Part shown: positions 1 through 12,702 of the stretch, piece after piece
Position numbering within the stretch: position 1 is the stretch's first letter
Layout: every line of letters starts with the position of its first letter
Source of the DNA: Russula earlei
Taxonomy: Eukaryota; Basidiomycota; Agaricomycetes; Russulales; Russulaceae
Assembly (NCBI GenBank): GCA_025769875.1
Contig: JAGFNK010000069.1
Coordinates: 62,001-126,000 of the forward strand
Length of the DNA: 64,000 nucleotides
Direction: 5' to 3'
Notes under the pieces: model-generated
Databases searched by the model: none
Told to the model about the DNA's origin: nothing
The model's input: only the letters and a program-made list of their open reading frames with translations
Program-made: the position numbers and the translations under genes

Positions 1-670
1 GTGGATCAGGCATGTTACAGATTGGGCGGGATGGGGAGGGGGAGGGGGAAAGGGAAGGGATATCGCACCAGGAGCATGAGAGAGGAGAGGAAGAGGAGCC
101 AGAAGTAGTCGGCCTTGCGGTTTGCGAATGAGGACTCTTCGAGCATGCGGCTATAGCGCATGCTGTTGTTGTTATCGTTCACGGTTTGATATGCGTGCGA
201 CAGGTGTCGGATCAGCAAAGGGTATGCGTGATGGGCGCGAAGCGAGGGGGGAAACGGAGGACTCACAAAAAGAATAGGTGGAAGACAAAGTCCAAGGATA
301 TCGAACCAAAGTAGAAGAACGTGGTGAACACTCTCCACGGCTATGACAGAGTGGGTCGGCACGGCTTCGGTAAGAAAAAGGCGGCGGTGTGCAAACGATT
401 TGAGGGACGTAGCTTTACCTGAGCGTTTCGGAATGCAGCTTTGAAGCTAAAGTAGAGCTGCAACGGCGTAATCAACTGGCATTGCTGCGGAGGGGGGGAG
501 TTAGTTTGCCATCGACTTGAGTCTCGAGACGAGAGGGCCACAGGTGGCGAGGGGGGTTGGCCAAGGGACACACATACAACTGCCACGCTTGTGAGGACGG
601 AAAGGGCGAGCCAGGTGCGCGTCACGGGTGGTATTTGCGTGAACCAGGCTTCCAAGCCGACAACAGGCAT
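1..670 (-). CDS. DER1: Derlin family ER membrane protein, 5' part
   Basis: Derlins are multi-span rhomboid-like pseudoproteases of the ER membrane that help move misfolded proteins out for degradation (ERAD). Four exons join cleanly: 670-578, 484-419, 340-267 and 162-69. Together they give 109 codons in phase. Recognisable blocks are an N-terminal MPVVGLEAWF, then QLITPLQLYF, a WRVFTTFFYFG segment and the strongly conserved RYSRMLEESSF followed by RKADYFWLLFLSS. The ATG at 670 fits the family's short N-terminus. The gene leaves the window at its 3' end after a GTGCGA donor, so the last transmembrane helices and tail are not seen. Membership in the derlin family is clear; which derlin paralogue it is cannot be told. 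Confidence 0.9.
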
Positions 671-1093
671 CGGGGTCGATGGTAGTCTGCGCTCGAGCGC
701 GGGGATGGAGAGTGGATGTATCTTGGTCCGTCAGATGTGTCACGATCCAAGCAGCGCAGCGTGGTCGCGACGACCGACGACTCAGCTCACGGCTCACGTG
801 TTTGGGCATCCCAGTCACGTCTCGCGCGGGTCGCGTGCAAAATCTGTCCAGATTCCGCTGTCGAGGTCCGTTGCTGAACGTTTGCGGCAGGTGTGACATT
901 GAAGGGCAAGTTGGCGGAAGGCGGAACACTTACGACGCCAAAGGAAGATATCGGACTCGGGTGATCGCTGTTCTTGGAATGCTGAAACTAGCGGCAACGG
1001 TGTGCATGGGTTCCGTGACTGGTAATAACACTCGTAATAAATCATGGTATGTACAACACATCCTGAATACATGTACTAGAGGTGGGCAACTTG
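671..1093. other. Intergenic, no gene seen
   Basis: This 423-bp stretch holds the 5' flank of the derlin gene and the 3' flank of the STAND gene. The open frames here have no recognisable domain and overlap each other on both strands. I see no supported feature. Confidence 0.6.
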
Positions 1094-4000
1094 TCACCTA
1101 GCGCCCATACCTGAAAGAAATTCCGCCATTTCGTGACGCCCATTTTTCATAGCTAATTGGAGTGGGGTCTCACCCTCGTTGTTCTCAGCGTTAATATCAG
1201 CACCATGCTCGAGCAGTAGGCGTGACCCTTCCGCCGTCCCGTAGAAGCTCTCCATACCATCTTTCTCCCAGAACGAAGACGAGTGCAGCGGCGTGCATCC
1301 ATCATTATCCCGGGCATTGGCATCGGCGCCTTGATCCAATAACAGTTGCATTATCTCAAGCTGATTTTGACCATTCGCAGGACTTGCTGCAATGTGGAGT
1401 GGAATTTCTCCCCAAGCATTTCGGGAACCGATATCGGCGTGGTGTGCTTGTAAGATACGGCATATTTCCAGTTGCCCGTGGCTAGCCGCGAAGAACAGTG
1501 CAACCCAGCCGTCAAACGTCTGAGCGTTCACATCCGCGCCATGATTGAGCAACCACAGCACCACGTCCACATAGCCCCTGCATGCGACATGCAGTGGTGT
1601 AAGATTATGCACTCCTCGAACATCGACGTTTGCATCATGCCGATACAGCAATTCTGCAATCTTGAAATCTTCGTCACGTAATGCTGCTACCAGTGGGGTT
1701 ACAAGCCGGCCGCCCCTAGCGTGTACATGCTCCGGATTCTTGACAATGAGGTGTTCTATCACGTCATAGAACCCGCACACCACAGCGTAGTTTAAGGGGG
1801 CTGCGATAGGGTTCACCGCTGTGAGTCTCGAAGAGAAGTATAAATCCCAAGCCGTTGGGGAAGGGTCGATGTCGTACACACGGCGCCACGCTGCCAAATG
1901 GGGTTTGTCCGCATCGAAGAAGTATTCCATCACGTCCCGAATCTGTGATGATACACCCTCAAACTTTGCATGCTCGACCCAGTGTCGCGCAGCGTACTCC
2001 GCAAGGGGTATTTCCCAGGCATTCTCGTTTGTGACTTTCTCGTCCAAGCGAAGTAGAACGCCAAGGCAGGCCTGCGTTAGGACGGTGTGCGCAGGCGACA
2101 GAACAATATGATATCGGGAGACATCTCCAATCGAACAAGCGAGCCGATCCGAAGTCAGGAACTCCTTGACCGAAAAGTGAGAGAATTGCACCACTTGAGA
2201 GTCCCTATCATCGACAACGGCAATCAAACTCGAGCAAGTCGATAGTACAGCCTGGTGTTGATCTGCCCACCTCCAATCCGGGTTTAACATCGGGATACCC
2301 CCACGAAGTGCTGCGTCAAAGTCAACTGCAAGCACCTGCGCAAGTTCTTCAACACGAAGCGGTCGAATGGCAACGGTGAGACATTGCAGCAGACGACGTG
2401 CGTGTTCTCGGTTCGCCTTATTGATGTCCCTTAAAATGCGCTCGTATGTCTCGTCCAGTGTTTCGGGCAATTCATCAAGAATGCCTCGCACACTTGGTGG
2501 GAGACAGTGCCTCAGCGCTTCCAGCTGACAGTGCACCCAACGAAACCTGTCACATTGTGAATGCGAATCATGCGCATGGACTAAGTCACTCTTACATTCC
2601 ATCCGCTCTTTCAGAGAGTGTTTCGATGACTAACTTCTTGTCCTCTTCACGCCATCTACGCATTTTCGTGTCTAAATATATGACAGAACTGACATATTTG
2701 ATGATGTTTTCCTTTTGTCCACTTTGGTGATGGAGAGAAACACAGTGAGATGTCAACGGTTCAAGGATATTTCCTATGTCGATTTCTGGGCGACTTGTGA
2801 CACAGATGTGTACATTTGGGAGGCATAGGTCAACAAGGTCCCTGACAAGATCGAGGATCTGTTCTCGTGGAGTTGGTATGCCAGAATTGTTAGGGCACTC
2901 GTCGAGGGCATCCACAATAAGGTATAAAGGTTCCTGCGATGGGAATGAGAGTACTTGTTTAAGGCATTGTATCAAGGCAACATCACTTGGCTTTTGTGCA
3001 CCCTTGTCGTGCTTCGAATAAAGCTGTGAGAGTGCATCGAAACAATGTTTGGATTGGGTAGACAGCTGGGAAAGAATGGAAAGGACAAGTTTGCGTTGGT
3101 TTTGCTTATCTTCGTCACGAAAATCACAGTAGAAATAAGCCATAGACACCGATCCCGCCTCCCGTAGTGCCGCGATGTCTTCGATAATGGTGGAGCTAGT
3201 CAACGACTTCAGTTCACCCGAACGAAAAACTCAGGCAAACCGCATACCAAAGAATACTCTTTCCTGATCCAGCTATGAAGACATGAATCTATGAAGTGCA
3301 GATAGAGGTCGGTAATAAGGACGTACGTTTCCCGTGGATCCATAAAAGAGAAGGAGATGTCTTCCACTTCTTGTAAATGTCGCCATCGAAGAACCAAGCG
3401 GCTGTCACCTGATACTGGACACTCAGGGCGGTGTTGTGATTTGTGGAGGGATCTGGTGGAGAAAGCCACTTCCGAATGTCCTGTCGTAGCTGGTCCCCTG
3501 CGATAATATATGAACTTTTGGAACAAAGAGCATGGGAACCAAAGGTAACGGACGCTTGACATCGTCCACTTTGCTCTCTGTCTGTTGAATACCTATTTTT
3601 ATTTCATTTCGGTGTAGACACATCAATATTTAGGACAACGTGGATGACCAGAAAACAACATTGCGTACCATCGAGGACAACGTTCACGTTCACGTCCGTC
3701 CGCCGCGTCACCTTCAAGACTTCCACGATCGCCATCCGCGCCTCTTCCTGAGTAAGTGTATCCAATCTCTTCAAAGCATCTTCGATGTCATTCTTTCCTA
3801 GAAGCTTTTTAACATATTTTTCTAAATAACTTAAGTCGTGACCCATATAACACGAAGGGTCGACATACTCGCGCGTCTTTGTTTGATTTCTTTTGTTGCG
3901 ATGGCAAGAATAGAGAGTACTTCAACCACGATTTTGATGATAATGTCCGTCATCGCCGCAGTCGGTGGCACCTCCGTATATGTCTCGATCCTCTTGAAGA

Positions 4001-4518
4001 AGTTCTCGATGCGTCCGAACAGGTCAACAAGTCTGTCTTGGTTCGCATCCACATCTTTCGCTGCCTAAGGGACAGCAACGTCACGATGGTCCGAACTAGG
4101 AGACCGAAGAGAATCCTTACCAAGAGAAGGATTCCAATCCCGGTAAAAATTACCTTTGCAGGTGAGAAAACCTGGAGAGACTAACATCAGAGGTCAGATT
4201 TCTCAAACCGCCTCATCTGGAACTCACGAGGCTGGCACCCTCGCTGAGAATAGCCGAGAATGCATAAAGCACGTTCACAGTTGGGTTGAGCCAATTTCGC
4301 AGCCCTTCATCTCTGCTACGACGCTGATCGAATTGTTGGACGAGACGTTCGAGGACGGATAGAACCTCGAACGGAGAGTTGCATGATTGGAGTTGGGCGG
4401 CAAGAGGATGGGTGAGAAGCTTGTTCTTTGTCTTTTTCTCGTATCGGTTCAAAGCAGCATTGAATATAGATTGGAAGTTGGAGGAAGAAGTCGAAGGCAG
4501 GGGAGTAACGTGGGACAT
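1094..4518 (-). CDS. Goodbye-NACHT-ankyrin STAND protein (fungal NLR-like)
   Basis: A putative fungal NOD-like receptor; such proteins are linked to non-self recognition and regulated cell death. Nine exons join in phase: 4518-4228, 4171-4121, 4064-3869, 3821-3669, 3592-3554, 3497-3327, 3272-3248, 3195-2596 and 2546-1094. The product is 992 residues. Residues ~10-230 match the fungal STAND N-terminal Goodbye domain (LTHPLAAQLQSC, LNPTVNVLYAFS, RIENFFKRIETYTEVPP). The NACHT part follows: the Walker A motif GKPGSGKS at ~300 is split by an intron, with LYLIVDALDECP (Walker B) and ICVTSRPE after it. LRVEELAQVLAVDF belongs to the post-NACHT helical region. The C-terminal third is a run of ankyrin repeats (for example LTPLHVAC, GCTPLHSS, ETPLQLA). 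No frameshift is visible and all key motifs are kept, so it looks functional. The ligand and downstream partner are unknown. Confidence 0.9.
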
Positions 4519-4725
4519 CGGATTGGTTGACTGACAGGGAGGATGACGGGGAGTTGATAGATGGGATTAGATGAGAGTGAATGGGACAGCCCTCTGCCTT
4601 CTGTGGTGATAGGTGTATTAGTTAGATTAGATTCGAGCCTGTTGATAAGATTTTGCTCTCACGCCCTGGCAATTGGTGTAAGTACAATGCGATGCAATCT
4701 CCCAATGGCCATTGTGTTCGTTCCG

Positions 4726-4770
4726 ATACTATCACCTATGGGGAACTCGCCATTCCACTACCATCTCGCC
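4726..4770 (+). repeat. Left terminal inverted repeat of the MITE-like element
   Basis: 45 bases, matched in reverse complement by 5299-5343 with one mismatch (T versus A at the 34th base). Similarity stops at both outer edges. Confidence 0.8.
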
Positions 4771-5342
4771 AGTCACAAATCTCACGAAAGTAATGGACAT
4801 GCCAAATTAAAGTCCGCCCAGGATGAATGTATTTATTGGGGACTAGGGAAAACAGTTGTAATGGAGTAGCATTATTGAGTGAAATCCAGGACTTGCTATG
4901 TATGGAACGCGGTGCTCACATCATGGGCCAGTGCTGCACGAGTAAAAAGTAAAAGATCAATATATATCATCGTTATAGCTGCCTGTAGCCGCTGCTCATA
5001 TGTATGGTCTTGTGCTGGCCAATTGGACCACCTGTAACATGGCATTAAGAGGATAAAACAGCAGTGGTGACCAGACTCCTCCGAGTCAGCGTACGGTGAT
5101 CACCCAGCTGGAATCAAACTCCGCACTCCGCCATGACAGAAGGCGTGATGCAGGCATGACCCCCAGCCAAAATACTACTCGAAAACCACTCAATGGACCT
5201 CCAATTTTCTTTGCTAGAATGACATTAATGGCACTCAATAGTATAACTACAAAGTTTTAAATGGGGTTGTTTGAGCAGATACAGGGGAAAATGAAATCGG
5301 CGAGATGGTTGTGGAATGGCGAGTTCCCCATAGGTGATAGTA
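4727..5342. mobile_element. MITE-like element with 45-bp terminal inverted repeats
   Basis: Positions 4726-4770 and 5299-5343 are reverse complements over 45 bases with a single mismatch. The outer end reads CTATCACCTATGGGGAACTC on the left and its complement on the right. If the target duplication is the TA at 4727-4728 and 5341-5342, the element is 612 bp (4729-5340). The interior has no transposase-like reading frame. Size, long terminal inverted repeats, TA flanks and absence of coding fit a non-autonomous DNA transposon, possibly Tc1/mariner-like. The superfamily is inferred from the TA only. Confidence 0.7.
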
Positions 5343-5343
5343 T
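5299..5343 (-). repeat. Right terminal inverted repeat of the MITE-like element
   Basis: Reverse complement of 4726-4770. The sequence outside it shows no further similarity to the left flank, so the repeat ends are sharp. Confidence 0.8.
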
Positions 5344-5723
5344 TTGTCGTCAAGTCGAGCCCCTGATTGTGTAACGAGGGTGGGCCCTACGCATCCCGTT
5401 AATCCTGCTGAACCTAGCCGGTGAGGCGGATTAGTTGCTATGGGGGATGGCGGCGAGCCTGTGAAGATACCGTGGACCGGATGTCAGAGAGCCCTCGAAA
5501 CACTTGCTTGGAGGGCTGTTGATGACAATGAACGGAGTAGCATAAGTTGAAGCCATCCCTTCTATTCTACTGACTATTCTTAGAAAAATCATATGTGACG
5601 ATAGCGACGTGAAACTGATGTAAACAGTCCAAAATACATGAAACACGAAAATAAAGGGGCAAATCGTAGTAGAAAGCAGAAACCTGGTGGGAACAAGCTG
5701 GAACGAGCTGTAGAGGTGTATCA

Positions 5724-8700
5724 TCAGCCGAATCTTTGCCGTTCGATGACTGACTTCTGCTTCGAGTCTCGAGACACACGCCTACATATCGAATTATGCC
5801 ATCTGCTCGTGGAGGTCAACCCGTCGACTCACCAATAGTATTCCATGACATTGCTCTGGCCGAGCTTCCGAAGGAAACTCTCGTCGTGCGTAATGATGAT
5901 AAGCTGGAAGTTAGCGTGGTTCTTTCGTTCGTTGATGATACTGCAAATCAATCAATCAATTTTCGCTCCTGGGAAGGTGTGGGATAAGACAAACTCGACA
6001 AGGCTAGCAGCCAGTGCATCGATATTCTCGACGTCGAGGGCGTTAGTCGGCTCATCAAGCGCCAATATCCCGCAATTTTGTCCGAAAGAGTCGGAAAGTG
6101 CAAGCCGGATGATGATAGATGCCAGCATTTTTTGTCCAGCTGAACAGCGTCCCCGCATGTCCATTTCCACTTGATCTTTTGTCATCACGACCTACAGACG
6201 GTGAGTGGGTAGATGAAGTCATGTTCATGTCAAGTCTGACGGCCGGTACGAGGAAGACGCACTCTATAGTTATAGGATCGCTTGGAGGCGCCGCCTTCGC
6301 TATCATACCGGATCCGGATTCCATCAATGTCTTTGGAAATTGTCTATTCAGATTGGACAGGTCACGCGAGGACGCGTGCGTACCTGTGCCCTGGTATGTC
6401 TTATTCCAGATGTGACGCATCGTGTCATTTACCTCCTCCATCTTCAGAGAGTGATATCTCATTATCGCGCTTTGTGTTGTGCGCTAGTGATGAGCACAAT
6501 GCGACAACTACGGAATAGGCCTTACTTGTCTAGTGCCTTGGCGTATTTTTCGAGGTCATTGTTCGCCATGTCAGATATCTTGTGAAATTAGATAGTTCCG
6601 CGGTGATAATGGCCGGAAACTTACCTTGACCTTCACTAGTTGATCCGTATACTTCTTGTTGATGTCCCTAAAATCTCGAAGATCTCCCTCGAGTTTATTC
6701 AATTGGGCTCTCAACGAAGTCAGCTCTCCCGCGACGTGAGCACTCTAACGAAGACAGTAAGATGGAAGGTTGTAAAAAAACACGCATGATTACCTTCTGC
6801 TGCATTTCGGTTTCCCTGTCTTTCTCCGGCTGATACCTCTCCTCAAAGTTTCGCTTCGCTTTCGCGGCGCCTTCTAGGTCACAAGAGTCTATCTCTTTCT
6901 GAGTTGCTTGAATGTCGCTTTGCAACTTTCTTATGCGGCGATTTTCACGAAGGTTGGTCAACGAGGCTCCTCCCTCATTGATCTCTTTGTCCAATTGTGC
7001 GATAGCCTTCCGTATCCGCTCGATCTCGAGCTGGTGCTCCTGTATTTTCGCCTCAAAACGAACGATATCGTCGGCGCAATCTTTGAGCCTTTTGCCGCGC
7101 TTATCTCGTATGTACCTGGATTCCGGTCATTAATGGCCACGTTCAAGGGCGCGCGTCTGGTCTCACCGTTCAATCTGCTTGTTGGCGCTGTCCAATTTAT
7201 CAACGCTTCTGCTGAGTTCCTGAGCCGCTTGTTGCGCCTGAGACAGTTTGGTGTTGAGTTCCATCTGCACAGCCTGATGCTCTCGATCAAGTAGGTCGAT
7301 AGGTCCTTGACCTTCTAGTATTTGAACATCCAGTTCCTGACAACGATTGGTCTCGTGTTTTAAGAAAGCGCCACATCGTTACCTTCATTTGATTGGTCAG
7401 AGATGCCATCTCTAGTTGCATGGCTTCGACGCTTTTCTGATGGGCCTCCTTTTCCCTGACCTTACTGCGAAGATCAGTTTCCTGCAGTTGTAGTTGATGA
7501 AGCTCAGTTTCGTTCGCCCGTAGAACATTACTCCGACGCTCCCGATCGTTCTGAACATTCTGTTTTTCTTTTTCTGTGTTTCGCCTGGAAAAGGTCATGA
7601 GTAAAACATAAATAGGCAGGGACGAACGACACTCACAAGTCTACAGACAGCGCGTCTAGCTCCTGCTGAACGTCGTCAGCTGTCTTCGTGGATCCCGTAA
7701 CAGCCAACGAGTTCTCGACGTTCGATATCTCCTTCCGAAGATCCTTGCAATCAGTGTGAAGCCTCGAAACGTTGACAGCATGTTGTCGTAGAGAAGCAAG
7801 TTCCTTCAACTCTTTCTTGATTGCTTGCAGTTTCTCATTGACCTGCCACACGCCTGTCAGATAGATACAGAGACTCTTAGACGCCATACCTTTTCAGCAA
7901 CTTCGGCCAGTGACGGCAGCAGTTCATCCTGGGCTTGAATTTGCTTTTCAAGAAGCGAGATGTCTACTTCCTTCAAGCGCTGGACGGAACTTTCGAGGGA
8001 CATGAGCTCTCGGTAGCCCTCGAGAACTAACTCCCAGGATTTCAGATCATTCTCGTACTCAAGCCGAGCACCTGGGGAAGTCTGCTTTATCCTTTCGTTG
8101 AGCTGCGGGTGATGGGCTTAGCATAAGATCTTCGTGAGCAAGGGGCATCGCCACACACGTAACTCTCGAAGGGTTTCATCTCCTCATTTGTCATGTGTCG
8201 GTTGCAGACCTCGCAAATATGGTTAGTCCTGCCAGATGTTAGTAGTTTCTGATAGAGGCCTATACTCTCTGAACTCTTAGAGAGCGATCTGCCAACATGA
8301 GATCATCAAATGTCATATCCGAATTGCTGGTGAGGATACGGACTCTCGCAGAAAGTTGATCTCGTCTGTTGTTTCTTTGATGGCCGACTCCACCGATGCA
8401 TGGTCCTCAAGTCCATCCTTTAACCTCTTCTCCAGTCCTATCTCACATCAGCAAAGATTACTTTTCGAACGCAATATAGTTGTACCTCTCAATTCCTCCG
8501 TTTTTGCTTTGAGTTGACTCTTCAACGACGATGAGTTAGTCTCTGCCTCGTGAAGTTTGCGATCGGCAAGGCTACATTCCGCCTCAAGATCCAAATGCGC
8601 TCTCTCGGTTTTCCTGAGCACAGTAAGCGGAAGAAATAAGGGCATCTTTCGAACAGACCACGAACGTAATAGCCTCGTTGACATCGCTTTCCATGGTCTC

Positions 8701-10802
8701 GGCGCTCGCCTCCGCTCCCACCAGTTTTGAGAATTTTGCGCTTGAAATCTGTAGACTGAAAGGGGTGAGATATGGGTAGTTCGGGACTCCTTTACGATCT
8801 CACATATTCTTGATCTCTCTCTCTTTGGCAGCCAAGTCCCTTTGATGCAGCGTCAATTTAGCTCGTGCGTCTGATTGCAAACTGAGCGTCCTAATTTCCA
8901 GCGAAAGGTTATCTCGCTCGTCCTCCATCGCGCGAATTTTGTTGTTTAGATCTGCTATGCGATCTTCGTGCTTCGCGTTGGCAATGTCCGCCTTCAACTT
9001 CTCGATGCGCGCGTTCTTCCCCTCTATATCAGAGACAATGTTTAGCAAGTCGCCATCGAGCAACTCTGCTGCTTCTATTTTGACCTCAGCGGATGCGACG
9101 TCCGACTGTAGTTTTGCCTTCGCTGCCAGTAAGGATTAATTGTTCAACGATATTGGCTGGACATACAATTCTGCTGCGGTTGCTTGCTCGCTGTTGTTTG
9201 TCCCTTTCTAAAGCCGCGTGCAACTGTCGAGACCGTTCATTGTAAGTTGTATTGCTCTGCTGGATCTCATTCTAAGGTATGAAGACGTGAACATAAGATA
9301 CGGTTGGGGGAGGTCTCATCAAAAAATGTACCTGTACACGTTCAACTTCAGTCGTTTGCTGAGACAGTAATAAGCCCAGCTTCGTCGTGAAGTCAGTGAG
9401 CTTGTCGCGTTCGAGAGGAGACATATCGAAACCCCGGATGCCGTAGTGTGTGGCGATCTCGCGGATGAGAGCCTCGCGATCTAGTATCCGCTCTTCTTGA
9501 GCCTGAAATAGTCTGTTGAAACGCACAGTTGAAAAGGAAAAAAAGGCCCTTCCCTCACCTTGGCTTCTGCTGTTAGCTGACCGTGCTCCTCGTTAAGCTC
9601 CACATGCTTCCTTCGAGCGGCAGAAAGCTCGTCCTCTTTATCTTGTTCAGCGGCTTCCTCGCGCCGTCGAACATTCCTTTGTTCGGCAATATGAGCATTG
9701 AAGTTTTTGATACGCTCTTCCAGTTGCTCGTTGGTATCTCATGAGACCAGAGGAATTAGAGCTCAACGCGATAATCATAGAAATTTAGCAGCATACCAGG
9801 AACCTCCTGCACATTTGGACGCAACTCAGCGAGATCTTCCTGATACTTCTGCTTCTCTTTTTCCAAGCTCTCGACTCTTATATATATTTCCCGGAACTTA
9901 GTTGCGCCTTCCTCGAATTTTCGATTCGACCTTGCCAATGCTTCATACAACTTCTTAGCCTCTTGATAATCTCCCTCCTTCGTCGCTATGGTGGTGTTCG
10001 TGGCGGAGATCTCGGCTCTGAGTTTGTCTGCGTGCCCCTTTTCGCGGGCTAAGGATTCGAGACGCTCTTTCTCAGTCTTCAGTTCAGCGACGCGTTCCTT
10101 CCGGAGAGCCTTTATGGAATCAAGTGCCTTTGTATACCTTGAATGTCTCAGACGTCGCAACAGTAGATAGGGAAGGGGTTGTCCTCACTTAGTGGCCTCG
10201 AATATATCGTCAAATTTCTTCTTGAGAACCGATGCCTCAGCTAGCGGCCAGTAAGAATCTTCTTGATGGCAAAAGATGACGTTTTCGAGCACGGCTTTCG
10301 AGACACCCAACAAGTGAGGTATCTCAACATCCAATTCCGCGCATTTTGTCGAGATGACGGAACGCTACACATGCCAAGTTCAGGTGGTAAGCGTCTCTAC
10401 ATCCAGACGACGTACTTTTCCAGACTTTTCGGCATTTCCATTGTCGAGAGCGAGGATGCCCTCCAATGTTTTCATGGTCATTCCGGCAGTCTTCTTCATT
10501 GTCACGGACAAGTTACGGACGGCAAGCATGCGTCGACCGTTCGCGGCGTAGAAGCGTAGTTTCACCTGAGCCTTTACCTCCTTTTCGTTCGCCATCTTGG
10601 GATCATGAACGAAAGCTCCGCCTCGCGTCCCGGGGGGTTGATCACCCGTCGTTGCATATTTCAAACACTCAATTATGGTAGTCTTTCCGCTACCGTTGTG
10701 GCCGACAATGACAGTGACGGGAGAGAAGAATTCAATGACTGAGAGGTTTTTGTCGTCGAATGAGCGGATTCCGCGGATGGCAAGCTTGTTCAGGGTTGAC
10801 AT
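5724..10802 (-). CDS. RAD50: DNA double-strand break repair ATPase Rad50
   Basis: SMC-like ATPase of the nuclear Mre11-Rad50-Nbs1/Xrs2 complex, acting in break sensing, end processing and telomere upkeep. The start is the ATG at 10802 ([15 protein letters not shown]), not the frame extension upstream of it, because Rad50 begins this way. Walker [10 protein letters not shown] lies at residues 34-42. A long heptad-rich coiled coil follows, broken by many short introns. The zinc hook is CEVC, encoded at 8204-8215, followed by a return coiled coil. The C-terminal lobe has the signature RCSAGQKML and Walker B/D-loop [11 protein letters not shown] (about 6180-5980), then [16 protein letters not shown] final intron splits the terminal tryptophan of EYYW, and the last exon ends at the TGA at 5724 (VIERQRFG). 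Both lobes and the hook are present, so the gene appears intact. Exact internal exon borders were not all resolved. Confidence 0.93.
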
Positions 10803-11004
10803 GGTACATAAAGTCAGGAGGAAAGGAAACCTCAATAGTGGTTCTGGCTCACGCGCCGTCGCGTCACATCACGTGGGACTTTTTCAGTACTCGGTGACCC
10901 GTCCATACTGTATATGCTAGCTAAGTGTATGCGCTTTGTTCCCGTTGTCAAGGCAAATCGTCGAGACCGGCTCTCAAACGGAAAGCATCACAAAGCATGG
11001 AAGG

Positions 11005-11351
11005 TCAACGCCGTTTAGCCATCTGCAACGTGAGGTTGTCGATGTACATCTGAAGAGTAGCGTTTCCAGACGACAGTTTATCTGCCTCTTTCTCGACCAT
11101 CTTAACGCGATCTAACAGCACTATTATCGGAGGTGATGTCAAATCGATCTCCCCACTAGGACGGAGGATGTATGGATACCTCTGAGATCATCTTGAAAAG
11201 CGAGGATATCCCTGATTTGTATGAGCAGAGCCAGACACGAATGCATGAAAGCACACTACCTGATGACCTTTTCCTTCTTCATGGCATCTTTGACTACGTC
11301 GCCGGTTGAGGCTACAACAGATGTGCCCCAACCCGCTTGATCAGCGAACAT
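11005..11351 (-). CDS. SCOC-like short coiled-coil protein
   Basis: A 76-residue protein built from three exons: 11351-11260, a middle one around 11211-11180, and a last one ending with the TGA at 11005. After an N-terminus MFADQAGWGTSVV, the rest is a continuous amphipathic helix ending DKLSSGNATLQMYIDNLTLQ, as in the short coiled-coil (SCOC, DUF2205) family. In animals SCOC is a Golgi protein that binds Arl1 and takes part in autophagy; that role is not shown here. It lies head to head with RPN13, with 128 bp between start codons. Gene structure is convincing; the family name rests on length and helix pattern. Confidence 0.75.
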
Positions 11352-11479
11352 TGTCTGGAGGGATTATGGGATCGTGGAGTCCGGCTCGTGCTATGTGATG
11401 GGGGGAGAGAAGTGTTGGCTGACCTAAACTGCAGTCATAAGCGACGCGCCATCCATCCCTTCCCTTACCCGCGCGAAGC

Positions 11480-12600
11480 ATGCCTCTGACAGAACGGTCC
11501 ACGATCCTCGCCTTCAAGGCCGGACGCGCATTTCGGCGCGAAGGTACCAATGTCGTCGAACCGAGGGCCGATAAGGGCGCAGTCGTGATCGAGCGTGGGG
11601 ACGACGAAGAGCTGCACTTTATGTGGAAGAATAGAGAAACCGAAGAGACGGAAGAGGTTCGTCTGTTCAATTTTCACTTTCGACGTGATTCCAGTTGATG
11701 ACACTTGCTACAGGACCTCATATTATTCCCACCCGACGCCAGTTTCGTGAGTGTTCCGCAAGCGAGCGGCCGTGTGTACGTCCTCAAATTCTCGTCATCG
11801 GATCAAAGACACTTCGTAAGTACACCTATCGGCGTCCTCAAAAAGAAAAATCTTACTGAATTTCCCAGTTTTGGATGCAGGTAACTTGCACCATGCACAG
11901 CCTTGAAGCCGATTGACATTGTATGGGGGGTTTAGGATGCGTCTAGCGAACGAGATGAGGAGTTTGCTTTCCACGTCAACCGGCTGCTTCAAATCCCTGG
12001 CTACATTCCCGTATGGGGCGTTTTAGATAGCGTCTCACAGACACCCGGTGCATCCACGTCTGCCCAGGCAGCGGCCCCGACCGAGTATGGTAACACGAGT
12101 CTTCCCATGCCTCTAAAATAACCTGCCGTCGTAGTGCCAGTCAACCCACCCCGCAACAACTCTCTCACTTACGCTCCTTGGTTGCACAGATGTCAGGCGC
12201 TACCGCGGCGGAGCCAGGTGAAATCAGGGCTCGTTATGCTTTCATTCTGCGCTGACTTGGAGCACCAGAATTATCCCTCACGGATGTTCTTACTGTCGAC
12301 AATTTGAGTCCGCTTTTTCTTTCTCACCCCGAACTCATCCAGTCGATCTTCCCCAACCTACCGCCCGACTTGCCTGCGGGCCCCTCACCAGAGGTACTCA
12401 CTCAAGTAGTATCCTCACAGCAGTTCCGAGCCGCGGTTGCAAATTTTGACCGTGCTTTGCGCACAGGACTATTGGGTGGCTTAGTAAGACAACTCGGACT
12501 ACCTGAAGAGGCTGGAACAAGTGTTGAAGCGTTTTTAAGGGCAATTCGTGACCAGGCTGGTGGCAGTGGATCAGGAGGGGAGAGCATGGACACAGATTAA
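11480..12600 (+). CDS. RPN13: Proteasomal ubiquitin receptor Rpn13 (ADRM1)
   Basis: Subunit of the 26S proteasome regulatory particle that binds ubiquitin and recruits the deubiquitinase Uch37/UCHL5. The N-terminal Pru domain starts ILAFKAGRAFRREGTNVVEP and continues through LHFMWKNR, DLILFPPDASF, GRVYVLKF, FFWMQ and VNRLLQIPGYIPV, spread over several exons. A linker follows (TSAQAAAPTEYG). The last exon (about 12270-12600) encodes the DEUBAD domain: LTDVLTVDNLSPLF, QVVSSQQFRAAVANFDRAL, VRQLGLPEEAG. The acidic end MDTD fits. Introns at about 11657-11717, 11817-11868 and 11881-11937 have proper borders. It converges with ARL8, with 102 bp between stop codons. Confidence 0.93.
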
Positions 12601-12702
12601 CTACAGATAGAGTTCTTTGTCGGGATCGATGACGTGAAAGTGTCATGAATACGGTAACAGAATCCTCTTTAAAAGGTGTGATACAAATACAAATAGACAC
12701 GC

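Noticed and set aside
5090..5170. Possible tRNA or tRNA-derived SINE inside the MITE (minus strand GGCGGAGTGCGG and GAGTTTGATTCC resemble A and B boxes)
   Set aside because: The two boxes are almost adjacent, no acceptor stem or anticodon arm can be folded, and the resemblance is short.
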